Origin: Aselliscus stoliczkanus
Lineage: Eukaryota > Chordata > Mammalia > Chiroptera > Hipposideridae
Direction: 5' to 3'
Length of the DNA: 64,000 bases
Assembly (NCBI GenBank): GCA_033961575.1
Contig: CM066730.1
Coordinates: 121,423,523 to 121,487,522 of the forward strand
Part shown: positions 11,160 through 23,136 of the stretch, in pieces
Position numbering within the stretch: position 1 is the stretch's first letter
Layout: every line of letters starts with the position of its first letter
The notes under the pieces: model-generated
Seen by the model: the letters and a program-made list of their open reading frames with translations, nothing else
The model's database searches: none
What the model was told of the DNA's origin: nothing
Position numbers and translations under genes: made by a program

Positions 11160-11999
11160 TTGGTTTTGTCACTTATTGTTTTCAGTGACAATTAATTGAT
11201 TTTCAATTATCCATTGTTGGTTTGTTACATGGTAATAGATAATTGAAGCAATCTTTAATGGTTATAGATAAATGGAGTGTGGTTACAAAAGAGGTCTAAG
11301 TCTTTGTCATCATGATGATTCATGAATATTTGCATGGAATCTGAGATTAATGTTATTGCTCTCAGTTTGGTGTCCTCAGCTTTGCTTTCAGTCTTGCTGC
11401 TTCAGCCAAGTCTCTGTGGCCCAATCTCTGAGCAGTCTATGAACAGCACTCTAAAGCTATTCTGAGACTTCAGTTCTGTACTGAATCCAGGAACATGGTT
11501 GGGGCCTGGACAACCTGTTGAACAATTTTTAGGCCTTGTTTCCGTGAACTAACATAATCTCTTACCTTTGCTTGACTAAATGATGGTGTGGCCAAATGGA
11601 CTAAGTCAACAGAATCTATAACCCTTCCATTCAATTGACTTTGAAGTTACATGTTCTCATTCCCATCAAGAACTCATGAAAATCTCACCTCTCTAGAGGC
11701 CTCATGTAGAATAGCCAAATGGTATTATTATTGATAATGAAAGAAGGCTGATCTATTCCGAAGTGTATTTTGTAACTGTCAAAGTCCCATTGGAATTTCC
11801 TGATAACGTAATAGTGAGAAGTGGAACTCGATTGTGTAAAGAAGGACTTAAAAGGCAAATAAGAAAAATATTAGTAACTCTAAATAGTTCGTGGTTATTT
11901 GCTCATGTATTGATCAACTAGGTTCTATGAAGTTTACACATGAATAATGTTAGCATGTTTTTAATCTAATTGTGTTGACAGACATAAAGAATTAACTGT
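11160..11999. other. unassigned sequence
   Basis: No repeat or gene was recognised. Base composition is slightly less AT-rich around 11340-11700. Confidence 0.45.
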
Positions 12000-12360
12000 A
12001 GCATAACTCATGATAAAATGAATGCTAAAAAGAGGTGTAAGCAATATCCTATGTGAGTTCAGATGAAGCAAAGGTTAATTCTGATGTTAGAGATTGACTA
12101 GAGAGGAAAGAACAGAGTTTGAGGGAGATGTCATGAGAAAGAAAACATAAGAGTTATATAAGAGGCTAGGATAAGAAGGTGACAATTCTAGATTTAGAAA
12201 ATGCAATGAACAAAAAAATAGCAAGTATAAGGAATTTGGGGAGTTTGATAGTTCTAACATTATGATAGTAGGATAAATATGAAATAAGAGTTTGGAGCCA
12301 GATTTCGTTAGCCCTTCCTAAGAAGTTTGGACATTTTGGGGGCAGTATGGCACTAGGGGG
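12000..12360 (+). repeat. possible old mammalian interspersed repeat
   Basis: The stretch GAGTTTGAGGGAGATGTCAT...CCTAAGAAGTTTGGACATTT resembles the widespread ancient repeat whose consensus contains a 'catggagcttacattcta' block and a later 'aggagtttggactttat' block. I recognise the type but not a firm family name. It is strongly diverged and its bounds are approximate. Confidence 0.3.
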
Positions 12361-14477
12361 TGTTTTTTTTTTTTTTGGGTGGGGCAGTTGAATAACAGAA
12401 CCAAACCAAAAATAGCTGATGGTAGAAAGGAAGATGCTCTGAATTGTGGATAAATGTGTACTATATAGAATATTCAGGAAGCTTCAAAATTAGTTCAATA
12501 GAAAAATATGGAAATTCCCAAGAGAAAATGGTATCGAAAAAAGAAACTATCATAACAAAGCTTGTGGTTGATTTTGAGAGTGAGGATGGGAAGAAACAAC
12601 TTTGAAGTTTCCAAATTGGGTGGCTGGAAAGAAAGTGCTGTAATTACCCTTGTGAGAACAGAAGACTTTTTGGTACAAAAAAATGGTAAAAGAAGCATGA
12701 TAAGAACATTCTGACTTTATGTGGAGATCACAATTAAGCATTTGCAATTTATTTGTAAAACTGATAAAAAAATTGATAATATAATATCAATACAAGATAC
12801 ATCAGCTGTAGAGAGAAACTGAAGTCATGAGAAGAGAGGAAATGTACAGAAAAGAGTAGAGTAAAACCTCTGGGAATCCTAATAATTCAGGAGAATATGA
12901 ACAAAGAGATGCTACTGAAGCAGAATAAGACAATCGTGAGAAAGTGGTGTTATTGAATCATGGGAGAATTTTATGGATATAGGTAATACATGGGACCAAA
13001 TATTTAGAAAGGTTAAAGATGATGAACAAAAACCAGAAATCAAATTTAATAATAAGAAGAGGGTAGTAAAGAAATCAAGAAAGTAAGCACAAACCAATAT
13101 TTCAAGACAATTAGCAGAGAAAGGAAAATAACATTACAAAAATGATATTTGAGGTACATAGATTATCAACATATATAACAGCTTCTCAGAAGAGATCAGT
13201 GATAAATGATCCAAAAATGCATCTGAGTATAGAATAATGAATTTTAGATTAGTGATTTACTACATAAAGTATTTCATGTAAGAACTATGCTATTATAAAT
13301 TCCTAAATGATATTGGCACTGCTAGAACAGAGAACACATGGACTTTTCAGAAAACACATCTGGGTAGTTTTCATTTATTTTCATCTAAAGTTTTAGCCAA
13401 ATTCATCTTAAACATTTTGTTGTATAATTTTAGATGATTTGAATATTACTGGGTACATCCAAGGGAAATGTATAATTAAGTCTTGATTATGGTTTCACTT
13501 AAAGCTATATTTCTTTAAAAAAAAACCCCACAAAATAGAAGCTAATTCATTTTATTAATATCATACACAATTGTTAGTGATCTTAAAAAATAATGTTCAT
13601 CATTTTCCTTGAGTCATGTTAAAATGCACAGTAAACTGAAAACATTATTCACTTTAATATTTGATGCTATTCATTAATCAAGAATCATTTCATTTCCTCA
13701 GAAGAATTACATAGTTCCAGATTTTATGAACAATAGGGCAATGCCACAGCATTAGATTTTTTTCTTGGGAGAAAAAACTATAAAATCTTCATGTTTGTAA
13801 AGAAGAGGAAACATGAAACTGAGCAATACAAAGCAGCTTTCTCTGGAAAATAGTTTATAAAATTCTTTGTAGACTGCTCTAATCTCTAATTAAAAGTGCC
13901 TCTTCAACAGATTCACTTCAGCTTAAAGTATTTTAGTTAAATTCAAAGTAGTAATTTCATTTTATGTAATAAATGCTATGACGGGAAAACCCACTACTTT
14001 AGCATTCAGGTAATTTTAGGTGAATTGTGATAGAATATTTCAGCTAATGTTCCAGGAAGTCAGACTAGTGAACATGAGGAAGGAGTGAAGCTTTAACTAC
14101 CTATTTTATTTAAATATAGTTGGGAAACTTGGTGAAATACTTCAAAGGAATATGGATGTTTTTCACTTGTTTGTGATTAAAAACAAATTTTAAAAAGGTC
14201 TCCTTTAACTGAAGACATTTAATTAAAGTTAAAGGAGAAAGCTAACCATTTAACAGCAGGGGTGCCCATGGATACAAACGCTTCATTAATTAGATAAAAG
14301 AGGAGGAGAAAAACCTTTCCAAACATATTACTATGTGTTTCTGAACACATTTCATTAAAGCACATTTTTAAAATCGGTTATCAGCATAGACTAGGGTGAA
14401 ACCTCCCATAGTCATGGCTTCAAAACACATTTAGATAACACATCAAAATAAAGGGACAGGATGGAAATGAGAATGAC

Positions 14478-14478
<1 letters not shown>
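12361..14478. other. unassigned, mostly non-repetitive sequence
   Basis: After a T run at about 12362-12377 I see no repeats. Parts of 13360-14330 are rich in TAAT/ATTA words typical of noncoding DNA near developmental loci, but nothing proves function. Confidence 0.45.

Positions 14479-14510
<32 letters not shown>
14479..14510 (+). repeat. (ATT)n microsatellite
   Basis: About ten uninterrupted ATT units. Confidence 0.97.
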
Positions 14511-14512
<2 letters not shown>

Positions 14513-14564
14513 GATAGAGCAAAAAGACGTGCACATGTGTATAGCGTATATTTTACTACAAAGT

Positions 14565-14790
14565 AAAGATCATTCATTCATCCATTCAATCAACAATAAA
14601 TGATTTCCTATCTACAATGCCTGTGGTCCTTTGTTACTTGCTAAGTATAGAATAGTAAATAATAAGATGCTCAACATGGAGCTCCAATTCCATGCGATAA
14701 GGACTACAAAACAGATTAGTACAAAGTACTCTGGAACTATCAGGTGACACAATTAACTCAGTCTCTAGAGGACAAAGAATTCTTCTGAGG
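14565..14790 (+). repeat. possible old mammalian interspersed repeat
   Basis: The order CATTCATTCATCCATTCAAT, a block like GGAGCTCCAATTCCATGCGA and TACAAAGTACTCTGGAACTA follows the ancient 'attcattcattcaacaaatattt...ggagcttacattcta' repeat. It is weak and diverged. Confidence 0.4.
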
Positions 14791-15459
14791 AAGTTACTTC
14801 TATACTTACTACTAGAATGAAACTGAGTTAACCAGCCACAGAAAGAGAGAAAAGAATAAACTGAGGCGTGTTAAAAATGTCAAGGGTCTTAGCAAAAACT
14901 TATTCAAATCAGGCAATGACAAGCTACAAATATTTAGGAGTGCTCCATCAAGAGGAGGGAGAGGCAAGGTTTTTACAGAGTAGGCATGCAATTAAAGCAA
15001 GGAAATTATCTGGTTGGCCATAGTATAAGCAGTTGCCTTATTGGGAAAGTCTGGTCAGTTGTGTGTGATTGGTTGTCCTTAGGTTTTGATTTCTTAACCT
15101 TGAGACATTTACAGGCTTAAGATCTGGTTTGCTTATGTAGGCTGATAAGGCATTTGTACCACCTTAGTCTGATGACCTTTTTGTTTAAATAACTTAACAG
15201 AAGAAAGAATGATATATACACATGTCAGGAAGCTGCAAGAATCTGGGACTTCTGGAACTGAAAGTGATTCCATCTGACTGGACAATAAACAGCAGAGGAA
15301 TGGGTTGAAGACAAGAGCAGAGACCAAAGATAGCATAAACTATGTTCATGAGAATGGATTTTACTTAAAACATAATAATGTGTGTAATCCATGTCGACAA
15401 CTGTACATTTTTGGAAACTAGATTTTATATAAATTTAAATACCTTTTTCATTTATTTTA
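14791..15459. other. unassigned sequence
   Basis: No repeat or exon recognised. A 67-codon minus-strand frame at 15133-15336 shows no domain. Confidence 0.45.
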
Positions 15460-15464
15460 TTATT

Positions 15465-16105
15465 TTTTAAAATTTTTCAGTTATAGTTGACATACAATAT
15501 TATATTAGATTCAGGTGTAGTGATTTAAGATAGTGATTAGGCAATTATATAACTTATTAAGTGATCACTCCAATAAATCTAGTACTTATATGAAACTGCA
15601 TAATTATTACAATATGATTGACTGTATTGCCTATGCTATATTTGCAACTTCATGAATATTTTGTAACTACCACTTTGTACTTCTAAATCGCTTCCCTTTA
15701 TTTCACTCGTCCCCCACCCCCCTCCCACCTGGCCACCATCAAAATGTTCTCTGTATTTATGGCTTTATTTCTGTTCTGTTTGTTTATTTGGTTCTTTAGA
15801 TTTTACATAAGTGAAATCATATGATATTTGCCTTTTGCTGTCTGATTTACTACACTCAGCACAATACCCTCTCTAGGTCTATCCATGTTGTTGCAGATGG
15901 CAAGATTTCATTCTTTTTTGCAGCTGAGTAATATTCCATTGTATATATGTACCACCTCTTTATCTATTAACCCATTCAGTGACACCCAGATTGCTTTTGT
16001 ATCTTGGCTATTGTAAATGATGCTGCAATGAACATATGTATGATCAAGTCCCCTCAAAATAGCATTTTGGTTTCTTTGGATAAATACCCAGAAGTGGGAT
16101 CACTG
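15465..16105 (-). pseudogene. L1 ORF2 C-terminal remnant plus 3' UTR (antisense)
   Basis: The complement of 15840-16105 reads like the end of L1 ORF2 (region of IPLLGIYP, then the block equivalent to MEYYAA at about 15925-15945). A C-rich stretch at 15710-15730 is the complement of the G-rich tract usual at the start of L1 3' UTRs. Only one 3' UTR unit follows, against three in the other HAL1-like copies. Confidence 0.75.
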
Positions 16106-16395
16106 GGTCTTCCTTGTCTCTTGTTATAGCCTTTGTTATAAAGTCTATTTTGTCTAGTATAAGTATTGCTATCCAAGCTTTTTTTGTTTGTTTGTTTCCA
16201 TCTTCATGAGATATCTTTTTTCATCCCTTTATTTTCAGACTGTGTGTATCTCTTGATCTGAAGTGAGTCTCTTGTAGGCTGCATATGTAAGAGTCTTGTT
16301 GTCTTATCCATTCAGCCCCCTTATGTTTTGAATGAATCATTTAATACATTTACATTTAAAGTAATTATTCATAGGTATGTAGCTGTAGCCATTTT
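16106..16395 (-). pseudogene. L1 ORF2 N-terminal fragment (antisense)
   Basis: On the minus strand a start-like ATGGCTACAGCTACATACCT (about 16378-16397) is followed by ITLNVNVLN and by VAILILDKIDFITKAITRDK. It then fuses to EDPVIPLLGIYP. At least one early stop is present. RT and most of the endonuclease are absent. Confidence 0.75.
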
Positions 16396-16454
16396 ATTAT
16401 ATATAGTTTTGTTTTGTATTGTTTTGTTTTGTTTTGTTTTAAAGAAGCCCTCTA

Positions 16455-16909
16455 TGGGCAAGCTGAGTGGCACATTGGTTAAGAGCTGGCTTGGGATGCC
16501 AGCAGCCCCAGTTCAGATGCCACATATGAGGGCCAGTGACACTACCCTCTACAGCTAAGATGGTGAGCAACAGCTTGGCCTGGAGCTGGGCTGCATGAGT
16601 CTCGGTGACAGTGTAGGATGCAGCCCCTGCTGCAGTGGGCTGCCATGGGCTATAGTGAGTGGCCGGCAACCAGGATGAGTGGCCAGTAGCCAGAGTGAGA
16701 TGCCAATAGCCGCCATGAGCAGCCGTCCAGAGGCTGGCGACTGATCTGCCTCACTAGGAAGGAGAGCAATGATGATACCAACATGGGCCAGTGAAGCAAC
16801 GTCCTCCACAACTAGACCAAAGAACAAAAGGACAGCAACTTGTCTGTTCCCCTTCCCCAATTTCCCAACGCTGTTCCTGTCCCCCAATTCCCCAATAAAA
16901 ATCTTTTTA
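16455..16909 (+). mobile_element. composite long SINE (tRNA head, extended body)
   Basis: The first 100 bases (16455-16553) are the same tRNA-derived head as the simple SINEs, to GACACTACCCTCT. Instead of poly(A) there follows a body of about 350 bp, unmatched elsewhere in the window. It holds four degenerate 18-20 bp tandem units (16655-16730, approximate unit GTGAGTGGCCAGTAGCCAG) and two 27-bp tandem units (16844-16870 and 16871-16897, starting CTGTTCC and rich in CCCCAA). The tail has AATAAA (16894-16899), a TTTTT run and A's, as in T+ class SINEs. Flanks AAAGAAGCCCTCTA (16441-16454) and AAAAAGGTCCTCTA (16910-16923) match at 11 of 14 positions, a likely target duplication. The insertion sits in the minus-strand HAL1-like element. 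Confidence 0.8.
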
Positions 16910-16916
16910 AAAAAGG

Positions 16917-17887
16917 TCCTCTAACATTCCTTGTTACTAATTTGATGGTGATGAACTCCTGTAATTTTTTCTCGTTTTGGAAATTTTTTTTCTGTCCTTC
17001 AATTCTAAATGATATTTTAAATGATAGTTTTGCTGGGTAGTGTAACCTTGGCTGTTGGTCCTTACTTTTCATCATTTTGAATATTTCCTGCCAATCCCTT
17101 CAGGACTGAAAAGTTTCTGTTGATAAATTAGCTAAGAGTCTTATGGGAGCTCCCTTGTAGGTAACTAACTGCTTTTCTCTTGCTGCTTTTAAGATTGTCT
17201 CTCTGGGGCTGGCCGAGTGGCGCAGTGGTTAAGCGCTGGTTTGGGAAGCCAGCGGCCCTGGTTTGGGTCCCACATATGAGGGCCAGTGACACTGCCCTCA
17301 AAAAAAAAAAAAAGATTGTCTCTTTGTCTTTAATCATTGACATTTTAATTATGTGTCTTGGCGTGGGCTTCTTTGGGTTCATCTTGTTTGGGACTCTCTG
17401 GGGTTCCTGGGCTTGTATATCTATTTCCTCCACCAAGCTAAGGAAGTTTTCCATCATTATTTCTTCAATGTTTTCAAATGCTTGCTTTTTCTCTTCTCCT
17501 CTGGTACCTCCTGATATGAATGTTGGTATGCTTGATGTTATCCCATAGGCCCCATAAAATCTCCTCATTTTTTTTCTGCTCTCATTGGGTGTTTTCTATT
17601 ACCTTATCTTCTAAATTGCTGACTCAATTCTCTGTTACATCTAATCTACCATTGATTACCTTTAATGTATTCTTCATTTCAGTTATTGGATTCTTTATTT
17701 CTGTCTGGGTCTGAGTTATGTTTTCTGTCTCCATTTTCATATTTCCCATCTTTTTGTGGAAGCTCTCCCTGAGATCATTTAGCATCTCTATAACCAGTGT
17801 TTGGAACTCTGTGTCTGGTAGATTGTTTGTCTCCATTTTGTGTAGTTCTTTTTCTGGAGTTTGGTTCTGTTCTTTTATTTTGGACAT
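16917..17887 (-). pseudogene. L1 ORF1p remnant (antisense), interrupted by SINE
   Basis: The minus strand starts at 17887 with MSKIKEQNQTPEKELHKMET and continues with a polar, coiled-coil-like segment (NPITEMKNTLKVINGRLDVT) to a stop at 17624. The following part holds ENIEEIMMENF, QEPQRVPNK and PRHIIKMSMIKDKETI. A SINE at 17205-17311 splits the RRM region, and the sequence resumes with KSSKRKAVSYLQGS and the C-terminal QPRLHYPAKLSF. These are the ORF1p landmarks in the right order. The SINE and the stops make it non-functional. Confidence 0.82.
17205..17311 (+). mobile_element. tRNA-derived SINE, simple form
   Basis: Head GGGCTGGCCGAGTGGCGCAG with the B box in GGTTTGGGTCCC and a poly(A) tail at about 17299-17311. 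The 12-bp direct repeat AAGATTGTCTCT at 17191-17202 and 17312-17323 is the target duplication. It lies inside the antisense ORF1 remnant, so it is younger than that element. Confidence 0.95.
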
Positions 17888-19305
17888 CGTTCCTTTCTCT
17901 CCCCATTTTGGCTGACTCCCTGTGCTTTTTTCTATGTGTTAGGTGGGCTGCTATGTTTCCCAGTCTTTATAGGGTGGCCTTACATAGTAGGCGTGCTGTG
18001 GGGCTCAGTGCACAGTCTTCTAGGTGTGTCCCTGTGTGATTGTGTGTGCCCTCCTCTTGTAGTTGATCCTTGGTTGCTGTTTGAATGTTAATGGGAGGTA
18101 CTGACCTTCAGGCTCATTAGTTGTTAGAACTGGCCATGACTGCAGTGGAGGAGATGTGCTGCAGGGGTTGACCCTACAGAGCCAGGATCTGCCTCAGCAG
18201 TTCTCTGGTGTCTGCCCATCTGCATTGGTTGTGTCATACTTGGAGGTGGCTGGGTGATGCTCCAGCTCATTTCAAATCTGTCCAATGGCCGTGCCAACAC
18301 CAGGGCCACCTGGGAGGGGACCCACTGCAGGTCAAATTCAGTTTCAGCAGATTCCCCACCTACGAAGCCACAAAGCAATTCCAGATGGTTGCTGCTTGCA
18401 CTGTGCTTGAAAGTGACTCAAGTGTCAAGTCACAAATCAAGGTTGGCTGTCGCTTGTGCTGTGCTTAGGGCTGCTGAACCAGAGGTAGAGGATGGCTGAA
18501 GCCAGATGTTGCTTTTTGGGTTCTGTGAGTCTTGGAGAGATTTTACGAAAAGTCTGCAGCATGAACCAAGTCAGGCAGTTTGTATGAAAAACCACTGGAA
18601 GCGGCTTGTGTGGGCCCACAAGTTGGCTGGTGCTGGGACTCAGGGAATCACTAGGGTAGGGTGAACTGTGTTAGCCATCTTGATGGAGACTCAGATGTGG
18701 CAGCAGAGGAAAGGTTGGAGAGATGCTCAACAAAGAAACAATGGCTTCCACCAGCTTCTCTGTCCAGGAGAAAGCTGGCCCTCAGGCCCTAATCCTGCAA
18801 CCAGACAACTCAGTTTCTTCCCACATGTCCCTGTAGCCTCTCTAGCTGCTCTCCCAGTGATGGAGCTCAGAACCAGGGATTCAGTCAGTGAGCAAGTCTA
18901 TGTGCAATCTCTTTAAGAGGAGTACCTGGGAGTGTAGCTGCCCTCTATCTCACTCAGCCACAATCCTCACTGGTTTTCACAACCAGAAATTATTGGGACT
19001 CCTCTCCCTAGTTTTAGAGCCCTGAGCTGGGGAGCATGGTGTGGCACTGGGATCTCTTGCCCCTTTTGAAGGGACCTCTGCAGCCAAGATATCCCTCCAC
19101 GTTTTTAATGGTCACATGCCAGTGTGGGACCAGCCCATTCTACATCCCTGGCTGTCCTACCAGTCTCAGGGTGGCTTCTTCTGTATATCTATATTTGTAG
19201 CGCTTCATTCAGGCAATTCTCCATGATGGTTGTTTCATAGTTTAGTTGTAATTTTCATGTGGTTGTGATAGAAAGTTAGCACAGAGTTTACCTACTCTGC
19301 AACCT
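17888..19305 (-). promoter_or_regulatory. L1 5' UTR (antisense)
   Basis: This lies between ORF1 and the L1 5' terminus and parallels 4094-5429. Several plus-strand frames of 60-86 codons run through it, but none is conserved between the three 5' UTR copies in the window, so they are treated as non-coding. Confidence 0.65.
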
Positions 19306-19324
19306 TGACCTGACTGAAGAAAGA

Positions 19325-20464
19325 ATCCTGTTTCTTATCTCTTTGTTGAAGTTCTCCCTGAGATTATTAAGCATCTTTATAACCAGTAGTTTGAACTCTG
19401 AATCTGGTAGATTATCTCCATTTTGTTTAGTTCTTTTTCTGGAGTTTTGTTTTGTTCTTGTATTTAGGACATATTTCTGTGTCTCTTCACTCTGTCTGCT
19501 TTTGTGTGTTTGTTTCTACGTATGAGGTAGAGCTACTATATCTCCCAGTCTTGGTAGAGTGGCCTTATGTAGTAAGTGTCCTTTGGAACCCAGTGGCACA
19601 GTCTCCCTGGTCACCTGCTCTGGGTACCCAAGGTGTGTCCCATGTGTGGTTTATGTGTGCCCTCTTGTTGTAGTTGAGCCTTGGTTGCTGTTTGCACATT
19701 AGCGGGAGGGATTGACCCTCAGACTGATTTGTTATGAGGACTGGCCATGACTACAGTGAAGAAGCTTTTGTGCAGGAGCTTCCCCTATGGAGTAGGATTA
19801 TATTAGCATGTCTCTGATGCCTGCTGTGTCTGCCCTTTGTGGGTGTTGTTTGTAGAGGTGGTTAGGTGTACCTCTTATGTGGTCAGAAGGTGGCCACAGG
19901 TTGTGTTGGTTCTGGGCCTCTTGGGAGGGGCTCTGGTGCAGACCAAGGTCAGCCGCTGTTTGTGCCTTACCCAGGGCCACTTGGTATGAGATAAAATGTT
20001 ATCTGCAGATGGTTGCCACTTTTGCTGGGCTTGGAGGTATCTAGGAGAGGCTAAGCTATGAACTGAGGCTGGCTGCTGCTAGTTTCAGGGTTGGGACTGC
20101 TTGATAAGAGATATGAGGCATACGAAAGTCAGATGCTACTTGCTTGGGATTTGTGAACCTTTGAAAAGTTTTAGGAAAGTCTGCAGCATGAGCCAAGCCA
20201 CATTGTTGGTATGGAAAAAAACCACTTGAAGAAGCTTGGGTGGGCCCACAATTTGGGAGAGGGAGGGCCTCAGGGAATCACCAGGGCATCCCCACCCTTT
20301 CTAGTCTTGATGTGGCTTCTTTTGTGTATCCTTTGTTATAGGACTTCTATTCAGCTAGACTTTAGGTGATTCTCAATGATGATTGTTCTATAATTTAGTT
20401 GTCATTTTAATGTGGTCATGAGAAAAGGCAAGCACAGCATTTATCTCTCTGCCATCTTGACTGG
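19325..20464 (-). mobile_element. L1 5' segment lacking a 3' end
   Basis: On the minus strand the 5' terminus at about 20440-20464 (CCAGTCAAGATGGCAGAGAG) leads through a second 5' UTR into the start of ORF1. The block 19345-19460 matches 17755-17880 closely. The sequence stops abruptly at about 19325 after roughly 50 codons of ORF1 and abuts the 5' terminus of the neighbouring element. No 3' UTR or poly(A) belongs to it, the opposite of the usual 5' truncation. Confidence 0.8.
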
Positions 20465-22742
20465 AAGTGAAAATAGGTTATATTTTTAAAAAATATCTCC
20501 ACATTAACTATATAAGAAACATAACATGTTCAAAATCCATTTTTACATCCATCCAAAGAAGGAAGAGACTGGAAAGATCAGTGATAATATTCTCATACAA
20601 GTTGACTTAACAAGAAATCGCATGCAATAGTTGTGTTGAGGGTCATATTACTTATCAGTCTGGACACGGTCCTGCTATTTAACTTGAATAATAAAATCTT
20701 TGAAAAGCAAAAAATCATTAATAATAAAATCAAATACTCCAGAACAAAGTATTTCCAAGATTGGAAGTCAATTTTGTCTAAAGAATACAATCTTACCATA
20801 AATGTGAGAGAATTCTTGAAGTACATGGTGACAGAGACTACCTTTCATACAAATGAGGCATAAGGATTTTCCTCCCTTAAAGGGATTTGGTGATGGTGAT
20901 AATGGTTTCATAAACAATATTATATACATTGTATAATTTAAATTATATTTTGGCCAAGCATGGCTTTGCCTACCTAGCAAAGAAGTAAACAAAACTCTCA
21001 TTCACTTATTTTTAAAGAAAAGAACAGTAGAAAAATTAATAGAAACTTTCTTTTTGACTCACCAAGGTGCTTTAGGAGAAATTTTAATCTAAGCAATAAT
21101 GCGGAGACATAGCAATAGTAGCTAGTGCATTAACTTGATGAAATGAAAGTAGTCAGTATCTTGATAATACTAAAAGAAAAAGATGAAATAATAATAAGCT
21201 AATGGTAACAGAATGAACTCTTTAAGGCATAAAATGTTTAGCTTCTGGTGCACTAATCACTAATGGAAGCAATGATAATTCCCTCCTAAAAAGATGTGCC
21301 ATAAATATCACCTGATAAGCCTCAAACTACATTTTAACTTTAAGAGTTGGATTTTTCCCAGAGATACTCAGCCAACTAATGCTATGTATCTTTTAAGATC
21401 AGTTATTTCACAAGTGCCGTGGAAGATATTATAAGATTTGTAGCAAAAGCTGTTATACTTTAAAGATAAGAATCCTGCTTTCAAAGGGAGCAGACTTGCT
21501 TTAGTGTACTTCTGTTTATTCTGTTTTAAAAAGTTGTAAATATTTTTCTCTTGTGGACTAGATTGATACTGATGTTATATATATATTTCATAACCATTAC
21601 TTATGACATAATCCAAGTCTTTGAGATTACAAATTTCTTCACTTTCCATTGCTGGTTATTTTGATTATCTTGAAATTGAGCATCACCTTTGAATGGTTCC
21701 TTTCTGTGAGTATTTCTATATTGTATAAGGCCAAGAGGCATTTCCTTTTGGGTTTTGCCACTTATATTTCTCTTATTTTTCTAATCTTTTTCTTCACTGC
21801 ATTATGATTATGCAAAGACAAGGAAAATAACAGTTTTCTGTTCTGACACCAAGACAAACTACTTCCAGTTTCAATATACTCCTGGCTAGAAAAAATGTAA
21901 TAAACCATGGTACCTATGGAAACACATTAAGCATTTCTTGAAGCTAAATTGAGGGATTTTAAATGGACATAAATGGAGAACATTTGTATGAGTGACTGAT
22001 TTTTTTCCTTTGAGGACAATAAGAGTATATCAGAATTTTCCAGACCATCTCTCTGAAGTTGGGAAACTTACTTATTTCACTAAATCTATTAAAGCTTGGA
22101 GAAAAAGAGAATAAAAATTGCAAATCAATCTATATATGAAGCATGGTCTGAGAATATATTTTGGTAAACAATGTACTCTGCCCTCAAACTTTTGGAAAAA
22201 TAAATACATATTTATCTGAAGCCCCAAGTATGATTTTAAAGGGAAGCAACTAATAATTGCTGATATTAGTTACCTTTGGGATAAAAAACTATTTTCATGT
22301 TAATAATATTAGAATGTCTTTAATTTGGTTTATGATACATAGTATTCATCATTTGATCATTATATCTATCCCCCATTATTATCAGTACTTCTCATGATGT
22401 TAATGATATAAAGAAGTTAATCAGATTTCTTTTTTCTTTACAATAGTTGTAATGAATGGAATGACTATTTACAGCAGAAATAACAGTGAATCCCTCAACA
22501 TAGGGAGAAAGGAGAGTATTAAGACAGGTATACATATAATTATTTTAAGACAGACAACTATTTTGGAGATAGATACATGTGTATATATACCAGTTGTATA
22601 TAGATAGTATACCAGTTGGCAAAAGAAAATAATTAGAAAGTAAGTCTAAAAGACACTAATTATATTAAGAAAAATAAAGCAAAAGAAAGTTTTCTATATC
22701 AACCATATTCATACATATGCCCATTTCCCATGAGATGATTAG
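20465..22742. other. unassigned AT-rich sequence
   Basis: No recognised repeat. Opposed frames of about 77 codons near 20593-20863 overlap each other and look fortuitous. Confidence 0.5.
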
Positions 22743-23136
22743 TGTTATGTGCCAGCTTGTCTAGGCTATAGTCTCCAGTTATTTACTCAAATACTTTTCT
22801 AGGTGTTGCAATGAAGGTATAATGTAGATGTGGTTAGGATCAATAGTCAACTGATTTTAAGTAATGGAGATTATTCTGGATAATGTGGGTGAGCCTTATC
22901 TGATTAATTGAAGGGCTTCAGGATTAAGAAATGAGGCTTCCTGGAGAACAAACCCTGCCTTAAGGCAGCATTCACTCCTGCTTGCCAGCCTGCCTACAAC
23001 ATTTGGAATTCTCAGTCTTCATCATCATATAAGCCTATTCCTTAAAACAAATGATAAGTCTTTTTAGATAGCTAGATGGAGAGATATAGATATAGATAAA
23101 ATTGGTTCTGTTTTTCTGGAGAACTCTGAATGATAC
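22743..23136 (+). mobile_element. MLT-like (ERVL/MaLR) LTR
   Basis: It starts TGTTATGTGCCAGCTTGTCT and ends in GGTTCTGTTTTTCTGGAGAA followed by CTCTGAATGATACAG. Between lie AGATGTGGTTAGGATCAATA and GATAATGTGGGTGAGCCTTA. These blocks match the mammalian LTR class with 'tgtcaacttgactgggc' at the start and 'ctctggagaaccctgactaatacag' at the end. An internal ATAGATATAGATA tract precedes the 3' end. I place it in the ERVL/MaLR group from memory. Confidence 0.7.

Larger units (their letters stand above)
15460..19305 (-). mobile_element. second HAL1-like (RT-less) L1 element, with two SINEs
   Basis: Read on the minus strand, the order is: a 5' end near 19305 (GTCAAGGTTGCAGAGTAGG), a 5' UTR, ORF1, the N-terminal fragment of ORF2, the same fused junction as at 6612-6632, the ORF2 C-terminus, and a short 3' UTR with one repeat unit ending near 15465. 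A composite SINE (16455-16909) and a simple SINE (17205-17311) interrupt it. No target duplication could be paired across 15460 and 19305. Directly beyond its 5' end lies another L1 5' segment in the same orientation, so the right boundary is not a normal insertion end. Confidence 0.85.

Noticed and set aside
16655..16730. CRISPR-like short repeats
   Set aside because: The units are contiguous and degenerate with no unique spacers, inside a mammalian SINE.
17128..17568. 146-codon minus-strand frame as an intact gene
   Set aside because: It joins part of L1 ORF1 to antisense SINE sequence through the poly(A) tract (a run of Phe), so it is a chimera of two repeats.
15460..20464. Tandem duplication or simple L1-into-L1 nesting as the sole explanation of the minus-strand block
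   Set aside because: The second 5' segment lacks any 3' part on the far side, and no shared target duplication was found, so plain nesting does not fit. A template jump is kept as a hypothesis in the findings.
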